64,000 nt of DNA from Candidatus Thiodiazotropha endoloripes (GTDB lineage: Bacteria; Pseudomonadota; Gammaproteobacteria; Chromatiales; Chromatiaceae): NCBI GenBank assembly GCA_001709035.1, contig LVKA01000023.1, positions 186,001 through 250,000 on the forward strand, written 5' to 3'. Positions within the stretch are counted from its first letter, which is position 1. The number at the start of each line of letters is the position of its first letter. Shown one piece after another: positions 35,255 through 45,600 of this stretch. The position numbers and the translations under genes are program-made. The notes beneath the pieces are model-generated. The model was not told where the DNA came from. It was given only the letters and a program-made list of their open reading frames with translations, and did no database searches.

Positions 35255-36247
35255 GTGGCCCTGGCTTTGAATCCGATTGAAGCTTCCTGGCAACGACGGC
35301 AGCCTCTCAACTATCTGCTACTGCCCCTGAGTGCCCTGTTCTGCACGATTGTCGCATTGAGGCGACGTCTCTATCGCTGGGGTTGGCTTAAAAGTCAGCG
35401 GATCAATTGCCCCGTGATCATCGTCGGCAATATTACGGTCGGTGGCACGGGTAAGACGCCTTTCGTCATCTGGTTGGCGCAGAAGCTCACGGAATGGGGC
35501 TACAGGCCGGGCATCATTACCCGAGGTTACGGGGGGCAGTCGGATACCTGGCCTCGTGAAGTGACTGAAGATACCACAGCGCAACAGGTGGGGGATGAGG
35601 CGATACTGTTGAAACGTCACGCGGAGTGTCCGGTGTTTGCCGGACCGGAGCGTCCTCTGGTTGCGCAACAACTGCTCGCAAACTATCCCTGCGATGTGAT
35701 TCTCTCCGATGATGGCATGCAGCACTATGCCCTGCAGCGGGATCTTGAAATTGCGGTGGTGGACGGTAAACGTCGTTTTGGCAATGGATACTGTCTGCCT
35801 GCCGGACCACTGCGGGAGACCCGAAAGAGACTGCAGCAGGTCGATCTGGTGATCGTCAATGGCTATGCCGCTGAGGGCGAGCATGGGATGTCGGTCATCG
35901 GTGGCATGGCATGTCCGGTTGCCGGGGGAGGGTGTAAGCCCCTGACGGAATTTGCCACGACACCGATTGTGGCAATCGCTGGCATTGGCCATCCAGAACG
36001 CTTTTTTAGCATGCTTGAATCTGCAAGTCTGAGGGTGGATCGACACCCATTTGCCGATCATTATCAGTTTAGCCCCGAAGATCTGGCCCCATTCCATCAA
36101 AAGACAGTTCTCATGACTGAGAAAGATGCGGTAAAGTGCGAACAGTTCGCCCAGTCCAATCATTGGTATGTGCCTGCGACCGCCAGTGTGGCCATGGAAT
36201 TCGAACATCAACTCAAGACGAAGGTGAAAAGGCTCTTAGATGGATAG
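35255..36247 (+). CDS. lpxK: Tetraacyldisaccharide 4'-kinase LpxK
   Basis: The 330-residue protein phosphorylates the 4' position of the lipid A precursor. The P-loop [12 protein letters not shown] lies near 58-69, preceded by an N-terminal membrane-associated segment [24 protein letters not shown]. The family markers [31 protein letters not shown] and the C-terminal MTEKDAVKC are present. The start is GTG 35255. It overlaps the following small gene by 8 bases. Confidence 0.95.
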   Translation: MALALNPIEASWQRRQPLNYLLLPLSALFCTIVALRRRLYRWGWLKSQRINCPVIIVGNITVGGTGKTPFVIWLAQKLTEWGYRPGIITRGYGGQSDTWPREVTEDTTAQQVGDEAILLKRHAECPVFAGPERPLVAQQLLANYPCDVILSDDGMQHYALQRDLEIAVVDGKRRFGNGYCLPAGPLRETRKRLQQVDLVIVNGYAAEGEHGMSVIGGMACPVAGGGCKPLTEFATTPIVAIAGIGHPERFFSMLESASLRVDRHPFADHYQFSPEDLAPFHQKTVLMTEKDAVKCEQFAQSNHWYVPATASVAMEFEHQLKTKVKRLLDG

Positions 36248-36428
36248 AAAACTGCTTGATATTTTGGTTTGTCCGGTGTGTAAGGGGAAGCTCCTCTATA
36301 GGAAGAAAGAGCAGGAGCTGATCTGTCGCGCCGATCGGCTGGCCTATCCGATACGTGATGATATTCCGGTGATGCTCGAAGACGAGGCTCGGAAAATTGC
36401 CCCGGACGAAGAGCTTCCGGAAGGCTGA
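36240..36428 (+). CDS. ycaR: Trm112/YcaR family small protein
   Basis: A 62-residue protein, [18 protein letters not shown] onward, with one CxxC pair (C11 and C14). The strand block [21 protein letters not shown] is typical of bacterial YcaR/Trm112 proteins, usually found between lpxK and kdsB as here. The eukaryotic relatives activate methyltransferases; the bacterial role is unknown. Confidence 0.92.
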   Translation: MDRKLLDILVCPVCKGKLLYRKKEQELICRADRLAYPIRDDIPVMLEDEARKIAPDEELPEG

Positions 36429-36433
36429 AGGAT

Positions 36434-37192
36434 ATGAATTTCAAAGTTGTCATACCGGCCCGTTACGCCTCAGTGCGCTTACCGGGAAAACCGTTGTTGG
36501 AGATTGCCGGCAAACCGATGATACAGCATGTCCACGAACGTGCCGTTGAGAGTGGCGCCAGTCAGGTGGTGATCGCGACTGACAGCGAGAAAATAGCCGA
36601 TATCTGCCGGGAATTTTCGGCCGATGTCTGTATGACCTCTCATGAACACCGCAGCGGCTCCGATCGAATCGCGGAAGTGGTGACCCAGCGAGGCTGGGGG
36701 GATGAAGAGATCATTGTCAATCTGCAGGGAGACGAACCCTGCATGCCGGCTGATTTGCTCTCCCAGGTTGCCGAGGATATGAGTCGGCACGATGCGGCCG
36801 GGGTCACCACGCTGTCGGCGCCGATCACAGAGCGCAAAACACTGTTTGACCCACATGTGGTAAAGGTGGTGACGGACATTCAGGGGTACGCCCTCTATTT
36901 CAGTCGGGCACCGATTCCCTGGCATCGTGACGAATTTATCGATGCTGAAAGTCCACTGCCAGCAGATACCGGTTTTGCCCGTCATATTGGGCTCTATGCT
37001 TATCGTGCCGGTTATCTGGCCCGATTTGTTGCTTGGGAAAGGGCGCCGATTGAGCGGGCGGAATCCCTGGAACAGCTACGGGTGCTTTGGCATGGTGGCC
37101 GGATCCACGTCAGTAGCGCCAAAACAGATCCCGGACAGGGTGTCGATACGCGGGATGATCTTCGCTTGGTGGAGGCTCAACTCAGTCAGTGA
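36434..37192 (+). CDS. kdsB: 3-deoxy-manno-octulosonate cytidylyltransferase
   Basis: The 252-residue enzyme activates KDO as CMP-KDO for lipopolysaccharide core synthesis. The nucleotide-binding start is VVIPARYASVRLPGKPL (5-21). Conserved blocks ATDSEKI, TSHEHRSGSDRIAE, VNLQGDEP and the metal-binding end DPGQGVDTRDDL follow. It starts five bases after the ycaR stop and ends the exbB-exbD-lpxK-ycaR-kdsB unit. Confidence 0.96.
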   Translation: MNFKVVIPARYASVRLPGKPLLEIAGKPMIQHVHERAVESGASQVVIATDSEKIADICREFSADVCMTSHEHRSGSDRIAEVVTQRGWGDEEIIVNLQGDEPCMPADLLSQVAEDMSRHDAAGVTTLSAPITERKTLFDPHVVKVVTDIQGYALYFSRAPIPWHRDEFIDAESPLPADTGFARHIGLYAYRAGYLARFVAWERAPIERAESLEQLRVLWHGGRIHVSSAKTDPGQGVDTRDDLRLVEAQLSQ

Positions 37193-37232
37193 ATTGTTAA
37201 ACAATGTAAAATATTTCGACTACTACCCGAGA

Positions 37233-37252
37233 AATGGGTTATTTAACCCATT
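37233..37252. terminator. Palindromic hairpin after kdsB
   Basis: AATGGGTT and AACCCATT flank ATTT, forming a perfect 8-bp stem 40 bases after the kdsB stop. No immediate T-run follows, though CTTTTTG occurs 20 bases later. It probably marks the end of the lpxK-kdsB operon. Confidence 0.45.
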
Positions 37253-37370
37253 GCGGTTTAGGAACAAGAGGACTTTTTGTCGGGATTTTTTACACTATTT
37301 TTTTTATATTACGTTGTAATTTATTAGGTTTGCTTTATAACGTTATGTAATCTTTACAATTATAAAATAT

Positions 37371-37386
37371 TGGCATAAACCCTGCA
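37371..37386 (+). promoter_or_regulatory. Candidate sigma-54 (-24/-12) promoter upstream of the soluble kinase gene
   Basis: TGGCATAAACCCTGCA has GG and GC dinucleotides separated by exactly ten bases, as in the RpoN consensus TGGCACG-N4-TTGCA. It lies 145 bases upstream of the kinase ATG in an AT-rich 338-base gap (37193-37530) that holds no ORF. The leader would be about 135 bases. This is a short-motif match and needs an enhancer-binding site to be convincing. Confidence 0.4.
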
Positions 37387-37530
37387 ATGATAATTGTCAA
37401 TAACGGCAAAGCATGGCGATTGTGACGGAATCATCATATTTTAAAGTATTTTAAATCTCTAATATTTAAACATTACTTTAATAAAGCCGAAAAGTGTTAT
37501 CGGAAAGGCACAAAAATAAAGGGTTACTAC

Positions 37531-38361
37531 ATGGCACTGGTAAACGATCAATTGGGCAGTGAAGCGTTTATAGGGGGTTCCGCATTAAAACTCTCATCAT
37601 CTCCATTTTCATCGGTGGAAAAGGAGGCCCAAACCGGTGTCTCAATCAATGATAACCTCAGATTGACCAACCAACATATTAAGGACGGTCTCTCATGTCT
37701 CAAGCTGTTAAAAGAGGGTGCGCATCAGCATGTAAGCTCTGAGGAGCTTGAGAGAAAACGTATCTCTCGTGAACTCCATGACGGCCTTGGACAGCTGCTT
37801 ACCAGCATGAGCCTGCATGTACAGCGTTGCCTTGATGGATGCGATGGGCAGAAAAATACTCAGCAGAGTCAACAGCGAGAGTCCCTGGAAGCTGTCTCAT
37901 CCATGGTCAAGCAGGCAATGTCCGAAGTAAGATCGATATGCAGTGCAATCCGACCGGCTATCCTCGATGATCTGGGTGTTATTCCTGCAATCTCCTGGCA
38001 GTGCCGCCAGATCACCAAAGTCTGCTGTGATACCCAGGTAGTAACCGATTTCGACGTAGATGAAGAGTCCATACCTGAGGATTACAAGAGTGTCATCTAT
38101 CGCATCGTGCAGGAGTCCCTGAACAATGCGATTAAATATTCAAAGGCGAAGACCATCACGGTCTCTCTGCTACAGGCGCACGATGCCATTCATCTGTTGA
38201 TTATCGATAACGGTATTGGATTCGATCCTTCCGAAATTCAGGGGAGCCTGGGAATGGGTTTGGTCGGTATGCGTGAGCGAGCAGAATCGGTTGACGGCAG
38301 AATCCGCATCGATACCGGTATCGATCAAGGTGTACAGATCCGCGCTTCATTTCCTCTGTAG
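37531..38361 (+). CDS. Soluble NarX/LiaS-type histidine kinase
   Basis: The 276-residue protein has no membrane segment. After a variable N-terminal region of about 70 residues comes the HisKA_3 dimerisation domain with H83 in RISRELHDGLGQLL. An intact ATPase domain follows: N-box VQESLNNAIKYS, D-box IDNGIGFD and G-box GMGLVGMRERAE. Only about 70 residues precede the H-box, so the stimulus must come through a cytosolic partner or a short unknown sensor. The NarL-type regulator encoded 100 bases away on the other strand is the obvious partner. Confidence 0.9.
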   Translation: MALVNDQLGSEAFIGGSALKLSSSPFSSVEKEAQTGVSINDNLRLTNQHIKDGLSCLKLLKEGAHQHVSSEELERKRISRELHDGLGQLLTSMSLHVQRCLDGCDGQKNTQQSQQRESLEAVSSMVKQAMSEVRSICSAIRPAILDDLGVIPAISWQCRQITKVCCDTQVVTDFDVDEESIPEDYKSVIYRIVQESLNNAIKYSKAKTITVSLLQAHDAIHLLIIDNGIGFDPSEIQGSLGMGLVGMRERAESVDGRIRIDTGIDQGVQIRASFPL

Positions 38362-38461
38362 TCACTCTGTAGCGTAGATCAGTTGAATTCAGTGCTAAGG
38401 GATCTCCGTAGCTGAAATCAATAACATCCTATGATCAATGGACTGATAAAAACTTTCCTCG

Positions 38462-39124
38462 TTAGCGGTTTATCAAACCTTTCTCCAGCGCATAAGTGGT
38501 CAGCGCTGAAACATTGTGCAGATCAAGTTTCTTCATCAGATTGGCGCGGTGTTTTTCAACTGTTTTCACGCTGATGCAGAGATAGTCGGCCATGCTTTTA
38601 TTGGTGTGACCTTCGGCGATCAATTTCAGTATTTGGCGTTCCCGTTGTGTCACCGTATCCCAGCGGGTGAGGGGTTCGTTGTTGACGTTGTTGGTTTGCA
38701 GATAGCTGTTGACAACTTTCTCCGTGATCTCTGCGCTTAAGTATGTTTTGCCATTCAAAACACGTTCAGCCGCAGTCATTAGCTCATTCTGAGTTGCATC
38801 CTTCAGAACATAACCATTGGCGCCTGCTTTCAAGCTTGCCAAAACGTACTCTTCTTCATTGTGCACTGTCAGCACCAGAGTCTTGATTTCAGCATCCCGT
38901 TCTCTTATTTCACGGATCGCATCCATACCGTTCATACCGGGCATATTCAAATCCATAATCACCAGGTCCGGCTTGAGTTCAATGACCCGACGTATCGCAT
39001 CGCGGCCATTGTCAGCTTCACCGATTACATCGAACTGGGGATTGGAGGTCAGTAATGCTTTTAATCCTGCACGCAGAATATTGTGGTCTTCGGCGATGAT
39101 GATTTTTTTCTTGTCGCTGTTCAT
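38462..39124 (-). CDS. NarL/FixJ-type response regulator
   Basis: This 220-residue regulator has a receiver domain (D58 in LVIMDLNMPGMNG) and a C-terminal LuxR-type helix-turn-helix (LTQRERQILKLIAEGHTNKSMADYL, KTVEKHRANLMKKL). I start at ATG 39124; GTG 39130 two codons earlier has AGG at better spacing and is also possible. It converges with the soluble kinase gene and is the likely partner. Its targets are unknown. Confidence 0.9.
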   Translation of the reverse strand: MNSDKKKIIIAEDHNILRAGLKALLTSNPQFDVIGEADNGRDAIRRVIELKPDLVIMDLNMPGMNGMDAIREIRERDAEIKTLVLTVHNEEEYVLASLKAGANGYVLKDATQNELMTAAERVLNGKTYLSAEITEKVVNSYLQTNNVNNEPLTRWDTVTQRERQILKLIAEGHTNKSMADYLCISVKTVEKHRANLMKKLDLHNVSALTTYALEKGLINR

Positions 39125-39460
39125 TGTCACCCGAACCTATCTCATCTCTCTCTGGTTTTGAGTCCCTTGCGCATCGTTTTCCGGCGTTTATTCAGACTAG
39201 TTTAGGTGTGATTGCAGGTGATGCAAATTTCAAACCTGTCTGCCTGCTTAGGATGGAGGAAATCTGTGCCATTCACCATGACACAAATTGTTTATTGAAT
39301 AAACCACAAATATGGTGTCGCTGCCACTGCGCAAACTCATAGACAGGAGTGGTTTGTTCCCTGTCGATTGGTGAATGGATGAAAAGTCAACGGAATGGCC
39401 GTTTTTATATGGATTGTAAGATTTTAAGTAGTCATAGGGCGACTCTATCTCCTATCTGTC

Positions 39461-39487
39461 AACCCTACCATCCAGGGTAGGGTTTTT
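39461..39487 (+). terminator. Rho-independent terminator upstream of the giant gene
   Basis: AACCCTACC (39461-39469) and GGTAGGGTT (39476-39484) form a 9-bp stem that runs into a T-run (39483-39487). No plus-strand gene precedes it within 1 kb, so it ends either a small RNA encoded in 39131-39460 or an early transcript of the giant gene. The region 39131-39460 also holds short hairpins (GACAGG with CCTGTC at 39343-39366) but no ORF that I trust. Confidence 0.6.
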
Positions 39488-39555
39488 GCTGCCGTTGAAA
39501 TACCGGGTTATCTCCTTTTCCAGTAGGGGCTTGCATAGAGAAATAGCGTAGTTTC

Positions 39556-39648
39556 ACGCAAAGCCACTTTTTATATAGAAAGGTAAACTTTGGCCTAAGT
39601 ACTGGTAATGGGGCTGGTAGTTTTTCTGGCTTGAGTCAGAAGAGCCCC
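39556..39648 (+). promoter_or_regulatory. Structured leader in front of the giant secreted-protein gene
   Basis: ACGCAAAGCC (39556-39565) and GGCCTAA (39592-39598) are followed by a hairpin: GGGGCT (39610-39615) with AGCCCC (39643-39648), and TTCTG with CAGAA inside. The two short motifs resemble the core of c-di-GMP-I (GEMM) riboswitches, but the 5' half of that fold (GGCAAACC) is missing before them, so I do not call it one. It ends 40 bases before the ATG. Confidence 0.3.
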
Positions 39649-39688
39649 GGGAAAGTTGAATGACCAATAGGGGTCTGGAGAAAAATCC

Positions 39689-42600
39689 ATGATAAATGAA
39701 AGTCAGGGTTACATGAACAGAGGGCTACAGTTATTTGTATTTCTGTGTCTCTCATTTCTGGTTACTGCGCTGAATGCAGCCTCATTGACCATCAATGTGG
39801 TTGATCAGTCAGGCAACCCAATCACTGATCCGAATTTCGGTTTTCGTTGGTTGCTGGAGAGGGATAACACCTTCCCGGTCGATCCGGCGAATCCTGGAAC
39901 AACAGCTGATGAATTACTGTCGTTGAGCTTTCACGCCAGTAATCACGAAGTCGGCGTTGCTACTGATGGATCTGGTTCACTGTCGGGCAATGTAGATGCA
40001 TCTACAGCTACGATCGGTGATGTAATCCCTGCTGGACGTTACTACGTATCAGTGCACCCCTACAGCGGTTACAGCCTGAGTGGCGATTCTGTTGATCTGA
40101 GAAACGTAGCAGCCGGTGAGGTTACTGTCACAGTACAGCAGCATCCGATCCCCACTGCACAGATCTCGATCTATCTGTTTGAAGACAAGCATCCGGTGAA
40201 TGGTGTTCCGGATCTGCCGGAAGAGCAGAATGACGGCACGGTTGACTGGACTCAGTTCAGTCTGTTCCTGGAAGAGCCGGGTGGTCGTTACGGTGCAGCC
40301 GGTGGTCAGGTTATCCAGGATGCTTTCGGTAACTACCTCGGCACCACCTATGACCAGACCTGTGCCACCAGTAACCCAGTTGGCGCTGGCGGTGATACCC
40401 CGGGTGGCATGATCAACGCCACCTGTATCGATGCGGACGGCAATCCGGTTATCGATGTGCTGGGTGACGGCACCATGCAGCCCGATGAGAACGGCTACCT
40501 GAATGTTAAGAATCTCGCCCCCGGCAAGTATGGTGTGGTCATCATTCCACCACCCAATGCCGGTTGGCAGCAGACCAGCACCATCGAAGGTAGTAAGGTC
40601 ATCGATGCCTGGGTCAAGGCCAACGAGCCAGCAGTTTTCGTGGAATTCGGTATCCCCGGTCCCCATGTTTTCATGGGTTTTGTACGTCCCTTCGCCGATC
40701 TGCCACCAGCCCAGCAGGGTGAGCAGGTTGCGACCGTCAGCGGTGTTGTTACCGACATGCACATGTCCCGTAACCCGGCTACCAATTTCTTCACCGGTCG
40801 TCCTTTCCCACAATGCTGGATAGCCATTAACCAGGTCGGTGTTGCCGGTGCCCTGGGTCAGGCCGTCTATGCGGGTGCTTGCGGAGCGGACAGTGACTTC
40901 TCAGTGGATCTGGTTCCCCCGGGTGAGTATCAGCTGGCCATTTGGGATGCCAACCTTGATGTGGTTTTTGCCTCCCTGTTGTTTACCGTGGATCCAACCA
41001 ATGGTACCTGTAACGGTGGGCTCTCCTGTAACTTCGGTGATGTGCCGGTATTCAACTGGTTCACTCGTCTTAATACCGGCATCTTCAGAGATGATGACCA
41101 GGACGGTTTCTGGGACGACGGTGAGATCGGAATCGGTCCTGAAAGTCAGGAGACCGTACTGCGCTGGCGTGACGGCACCATCTATCAGGCCTTCCCGACG
41201 GATGGTGACGGTTTAGCGCCTTTTGATGAAGTTTTCCCATTCTTTCACTGGTTGGTCGCTGAAGTCAGCTTTGGTAATAAGAAAGCGACAGGTGCCACTT
41301 TTGTCGTGGATGCAGGTGGTGAAGTTCGTCCGGATGGCGGATGGGCCGATCCTACCTTTGGTGAACTAAATCCTCAGGGGCAGTGTGAAGCTCGAGGTGT
41401 AGGCCACAGTGATATCGTTATCTCTGCTACCGATCCTCGTGGTGTTATCGGCGATTGTCTTGGCTCTGATGACGCTGGTGTTACCTGGGTTGTTGAAAAC
41501 GGCCGACAGATCATCAATCCGAATACTGGTAACAATCTGTCACGCACCGAGACCGGCCTGGTACTCACTCAGGGCTTCCAGGGCTTCCTGGGTCAGACCA
41601 GTGTGATGCAGTTCGGTAAAGTCGACTATGTGATCGACACCCCGTTTGACTTCAGCGCTTTCCCTCCAAGAATCTCCGAGTATGTGGGTGAAAACGGCGG
41701 TATCTCCGGTATCGTCTACTACGCTACCACTCGTGCGGAAGATGAGCCTCAGTTTGCTGCGGCCGAGGAGTGGGAGCCTGGTGTGCCTCGGGTACAACTG
41801 GCTCTCTATGCGGATGGTGATGTCAACTGTCCGCCACTGAACAACTTCCCGGGTGATCCATGCGACATCGACTGGAACGGTAATGGTATACAGGATCCAG
41901 ACGATGGCGTGATCGAGGATATCAATGGTGTACCCGGCATTCAGCGTGCTGACGTAAACAACCATCCTCTGGATGTCTTCCCCGGACCTGAAGATGTTGA
42001 TAACGGTACACCTGGTGTATTCGACATGGGTGATGCGCTTCAGGTCACACATACCGACAGCTGGGATGACAATCTGCCTGCCGGTTGTCAGGGCACCAAT
42101 AATCCGCCAGGTGCGGAGGTCGATCCTGCCATTGATGATCAGCGCTGTTTCGATGGTCTGCGTAACTTCAACCAGGTTCGTGATGCACTGTTTGATGGTG
42201 GGTATGCTTTCGAAGACTATGACCTGGACCATCTGGCATCGATTCCAGCTGCTACCGGCTATAACGCAGCGGTCGTAGCGACCAAGCTCAGCGCTTTCTA
42301 CACGGGTCTGAGAACCGGCTGGCCTGAGTTGAATCTTCCGGAAGCCTGGCTCATCCCTGGTGACTATCTGGTTGAATCAGCTACACCTGCCGGCTACAAG
42401 CTGGTCAGAGAGCACCACAAGAATGTGGATTACGGTGATGAGTACATACCATCACTGCAGGCCTTCCCTGCGACCTGTGTGGGTGAGGAAGTGATGGTTC
42501 CTGAATATCTGGCCATGGCTACCAAAGATGGCAGTGGTGATGCAGCTCAGCTGATTCCAGGTGTTGAAGCCATTGGAGCGCCTTTCGCCGGCGAAATGAG

Positions 42601-45600
42601 ACCGCTCTGTGATCTCAAGCATGTACCGCTCTCAGCCGGTCAGAATGCGGCAGCCGAGTTCTTCCTGATGACCGATGTGCCTAAAGCAGGCAACATCTCG
42701 GGTGTGATCCTCAACGACCTGGCCAACGAGTTCAATCCGAACTCACCCCAGTTCGGTGAGAAGTTCGCGCCACCTCAAGTTCCAGTTGCTTTCTACGATT
42801 GGAACGGCAATGAGATCAATCGGGTCTATGCGGACAACTTTGGTCGCTACAACCTGATGGTTGCTTCAACCACTACCGCGAATCTGCCCATGCCTTCTGG
42901 TATGTCGCCGAACATGCTGGTCTCCTGTATGAACGATGCGGGTCCGATTCCGAATCCGGATTTCACCGGTGCCGCCGGCGACGGTATTGATGGCAGTGGT
43001 AATCCTGAGTTCATTATCGATCCACATTTCGATACTCAGTACAGCCAGTTCTGTTACACCTTCCAGTATATGCCGGGTACCATCACCTATCTGGATACCC
43101 CGGTTGAGCCGGTGGCCGCCTTTGCCGGTCCGGATCAGTTCCCACTGGATTGTGAAGCACCAACACAGACTCCAGCGATCTCCTCCGTGCTGCGTGAGGT
43201 GGTTCCCGCCAGCGGCATCGAAGGTCCTTTTGTGGTTGCCGGTACTGGTGAGAACATCGTCATCAACGCCAAGGGCCTGACCGCTGTTCGTAACCCGGAA
43301 TGGGCCGATGGAGATCCTTTGGCTGAACAGAACATTGATCGGGATTACGGTTTTGGTAGCGTTGCCGGTTCGGTTCTTGTTCAGGATCGGAATGGTAATC
43401 CAGTAACTACCCTGGTTGCCTCAACCTGGAGTGACAATGCCATTATCGCCTCTACTGCTGGTTTGGCAGCCGGTGAATACCAACTGCTGGTAGAGCACAA
43501 CAACGGTAGTGTCTCTCCCACGGGTATCACACTGACTGTTGGTATCGCTGAAGGTGTGGGTCTTGGTAATAACAACTCCACCTATAACGTTGTCAACGTG
43601 CCAAGCGCCACCTATCCGACTATCCAGGATGCGATCGGTAGTCTCGATAACGGCCTTGGTGGCGTCAACGCCGGTGACCTGATCATTGTCAAACCTGGTC
43701 TCTACAATGAGATGGTGATCATGTGGAAGCCGGTCAAGCTGCAGGGCTTTGGTGCCGAGACTACAATCCTCAATGCCCGACAGACGCCGACCGAAAAGAT
43801 CATCGCCTGGCGTGAACTGGCGGCCGAGCTGGTTGGTACAGGCACCATTGATCAACTGCCGGGACAACTGGTACCCGTACCCTTCTTCGGTGGGGTTCAG
43901 GGTGCACTCGGCGCCCCGATCTTCCCAACGGAAGAGGGTGCAGGCATCATGGTTGCGGGTAAGTGGACCGGTCCTAACCGATTCCATCGTAACAACCGTA
44001 ATCGCTATGCCCGTATCGATGGTCTGAGCATTATCGGCGCGAGTACCGGTGGCGGTATTGTTGCCAACGGCTACACCCGCTTCCTGGTCATTTCCAACAA
44101 CCGTCTTACCACTAACTCCGGTTTCTATGGTGGCGGTATCCGCATCGGTCACTCCACTCTGACCCATGAAGTTATTGGTGAGGATGACGAGTTCTTCAGA
44201 CGCGGCTATAACAGCTGGCTTGAAGATCAGGCTGAAGACGGTTTCATGGCCTACGATGACGCCTTTGCCGACAACATGAATATCCATCATAACGAGATCA
44301 TCAAGAATGGTGGATTGAATGGCGCCGGCGGTGGTATCTCAATCCACACTGGTGCTAACAACTATCGTGTTCGTAGCAACTTGATCTGCGGTAACTTCTC
44401 CAAAGGTGATGGCGCCGGTATCGGCCACATGGGACTCTCCCGCGGTGGTCAGATCCTGGATAACACCATTATCTTCAATGAGAGCTTCAGTCAGACACCT
44501 GGCACCAAGCCTGCCGGTGGCGGTATCTTCGTCGGCGGCCTGGCCGGACTGCGTGTCGATGAAGAGACTGGTCTTACCCTGTCTCCCGGTTCCGGTAACG
44601 TCAACATTCTCGGTAACCAGATTCGGGGCAACCTGGCCGGTGCCGGTGATGGCGGTGGTATTGCCATGCTGAGTGTCAACGGTGAGGATATCACACGCGA
44701 TCCTGATGTCTTCGGTCGCTGGTATCGGGTGATCGTTGCCAACAACATCCTGAGCAACAATGTCTCAGGTCTTGCGGGCGCCATCTCCCTGTCAGACAGT
44801 GTCAAGACCTACATCCGTTACAACACGATTGCGAACAACGACTCTACCGCAACCGGTTCACAGGCTTTTGGTATCACTGATCCCAATCAGTCTATCGCCA
44901 AACCGGCTGGTGTCGTTGCCCGCTACCACAGTGCAACCATGATGTCTCTCATCGATGATGATGTGGCGGAAGAGTTCCCCGGTTCACAGTTCGATGAAGA
45001 CGATGTACGGAATCGTAGCGAAGAACGGATGACTTTCTCTGATCCGATCCAGCTGCTGGATAACATCCTTTACCACAACCGCTCGTTCTACTGGCGGAAT
45101 ACGGATGATCCAGCGACTGTTGTTCTGGAGAATGGTCTGGTACCGGCAAGCTGTGATAACACCACCAACACCAACTGCGATATCACAGTTGTCAACGTGG
45201 AGGATTACACTCAGGATCTGGCGGTGTTGAGCGGACACACCATCGACCCGGTACATCCACAGTATGGTCCGATGTTGCTGCGCCCACTGCGTAACGTCTT
45301 GCAGACCGGTGCATCTGCAGTAGCCAACAACACTTATATTGATGGCTACTCAACAGCAAACAATGACCCGCACAACTCGCTTGGTCCAGTGTTTGTCAAT
45401 GGCCGCTTCAATGAAGACCGTAATGCACTGCTCTTCCCAGAGTTCAAAGTGCTGCAGGTAGCGGGTGCTTTCGATGAAGGCGGTAACTTCCTTCAGGTCA
45501 ACTTCGGTCCGCTCTCTCTGCTTGATATCGACGGTAATACCGCGACTGCGGATGGCCTTATCGATTATCACCTCGAGGCTGGTTTAAATCCTGCTGTCGA

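Noticed and set aside
39556-39617. c-di-GMP-I (GEMM) riboswitch
   Set aside because: ACGCAAAGCC and GGCCTAA match the core, but the 5' stem with GGCAAACC is absent and a 26-base insert splits the core. Recorded only as a structured leader.
43421-44290. A 289-codon minus-strand frame
   Set aside because: Shadow of the beta-helix part of the giant protein; no signal or ribosome site.
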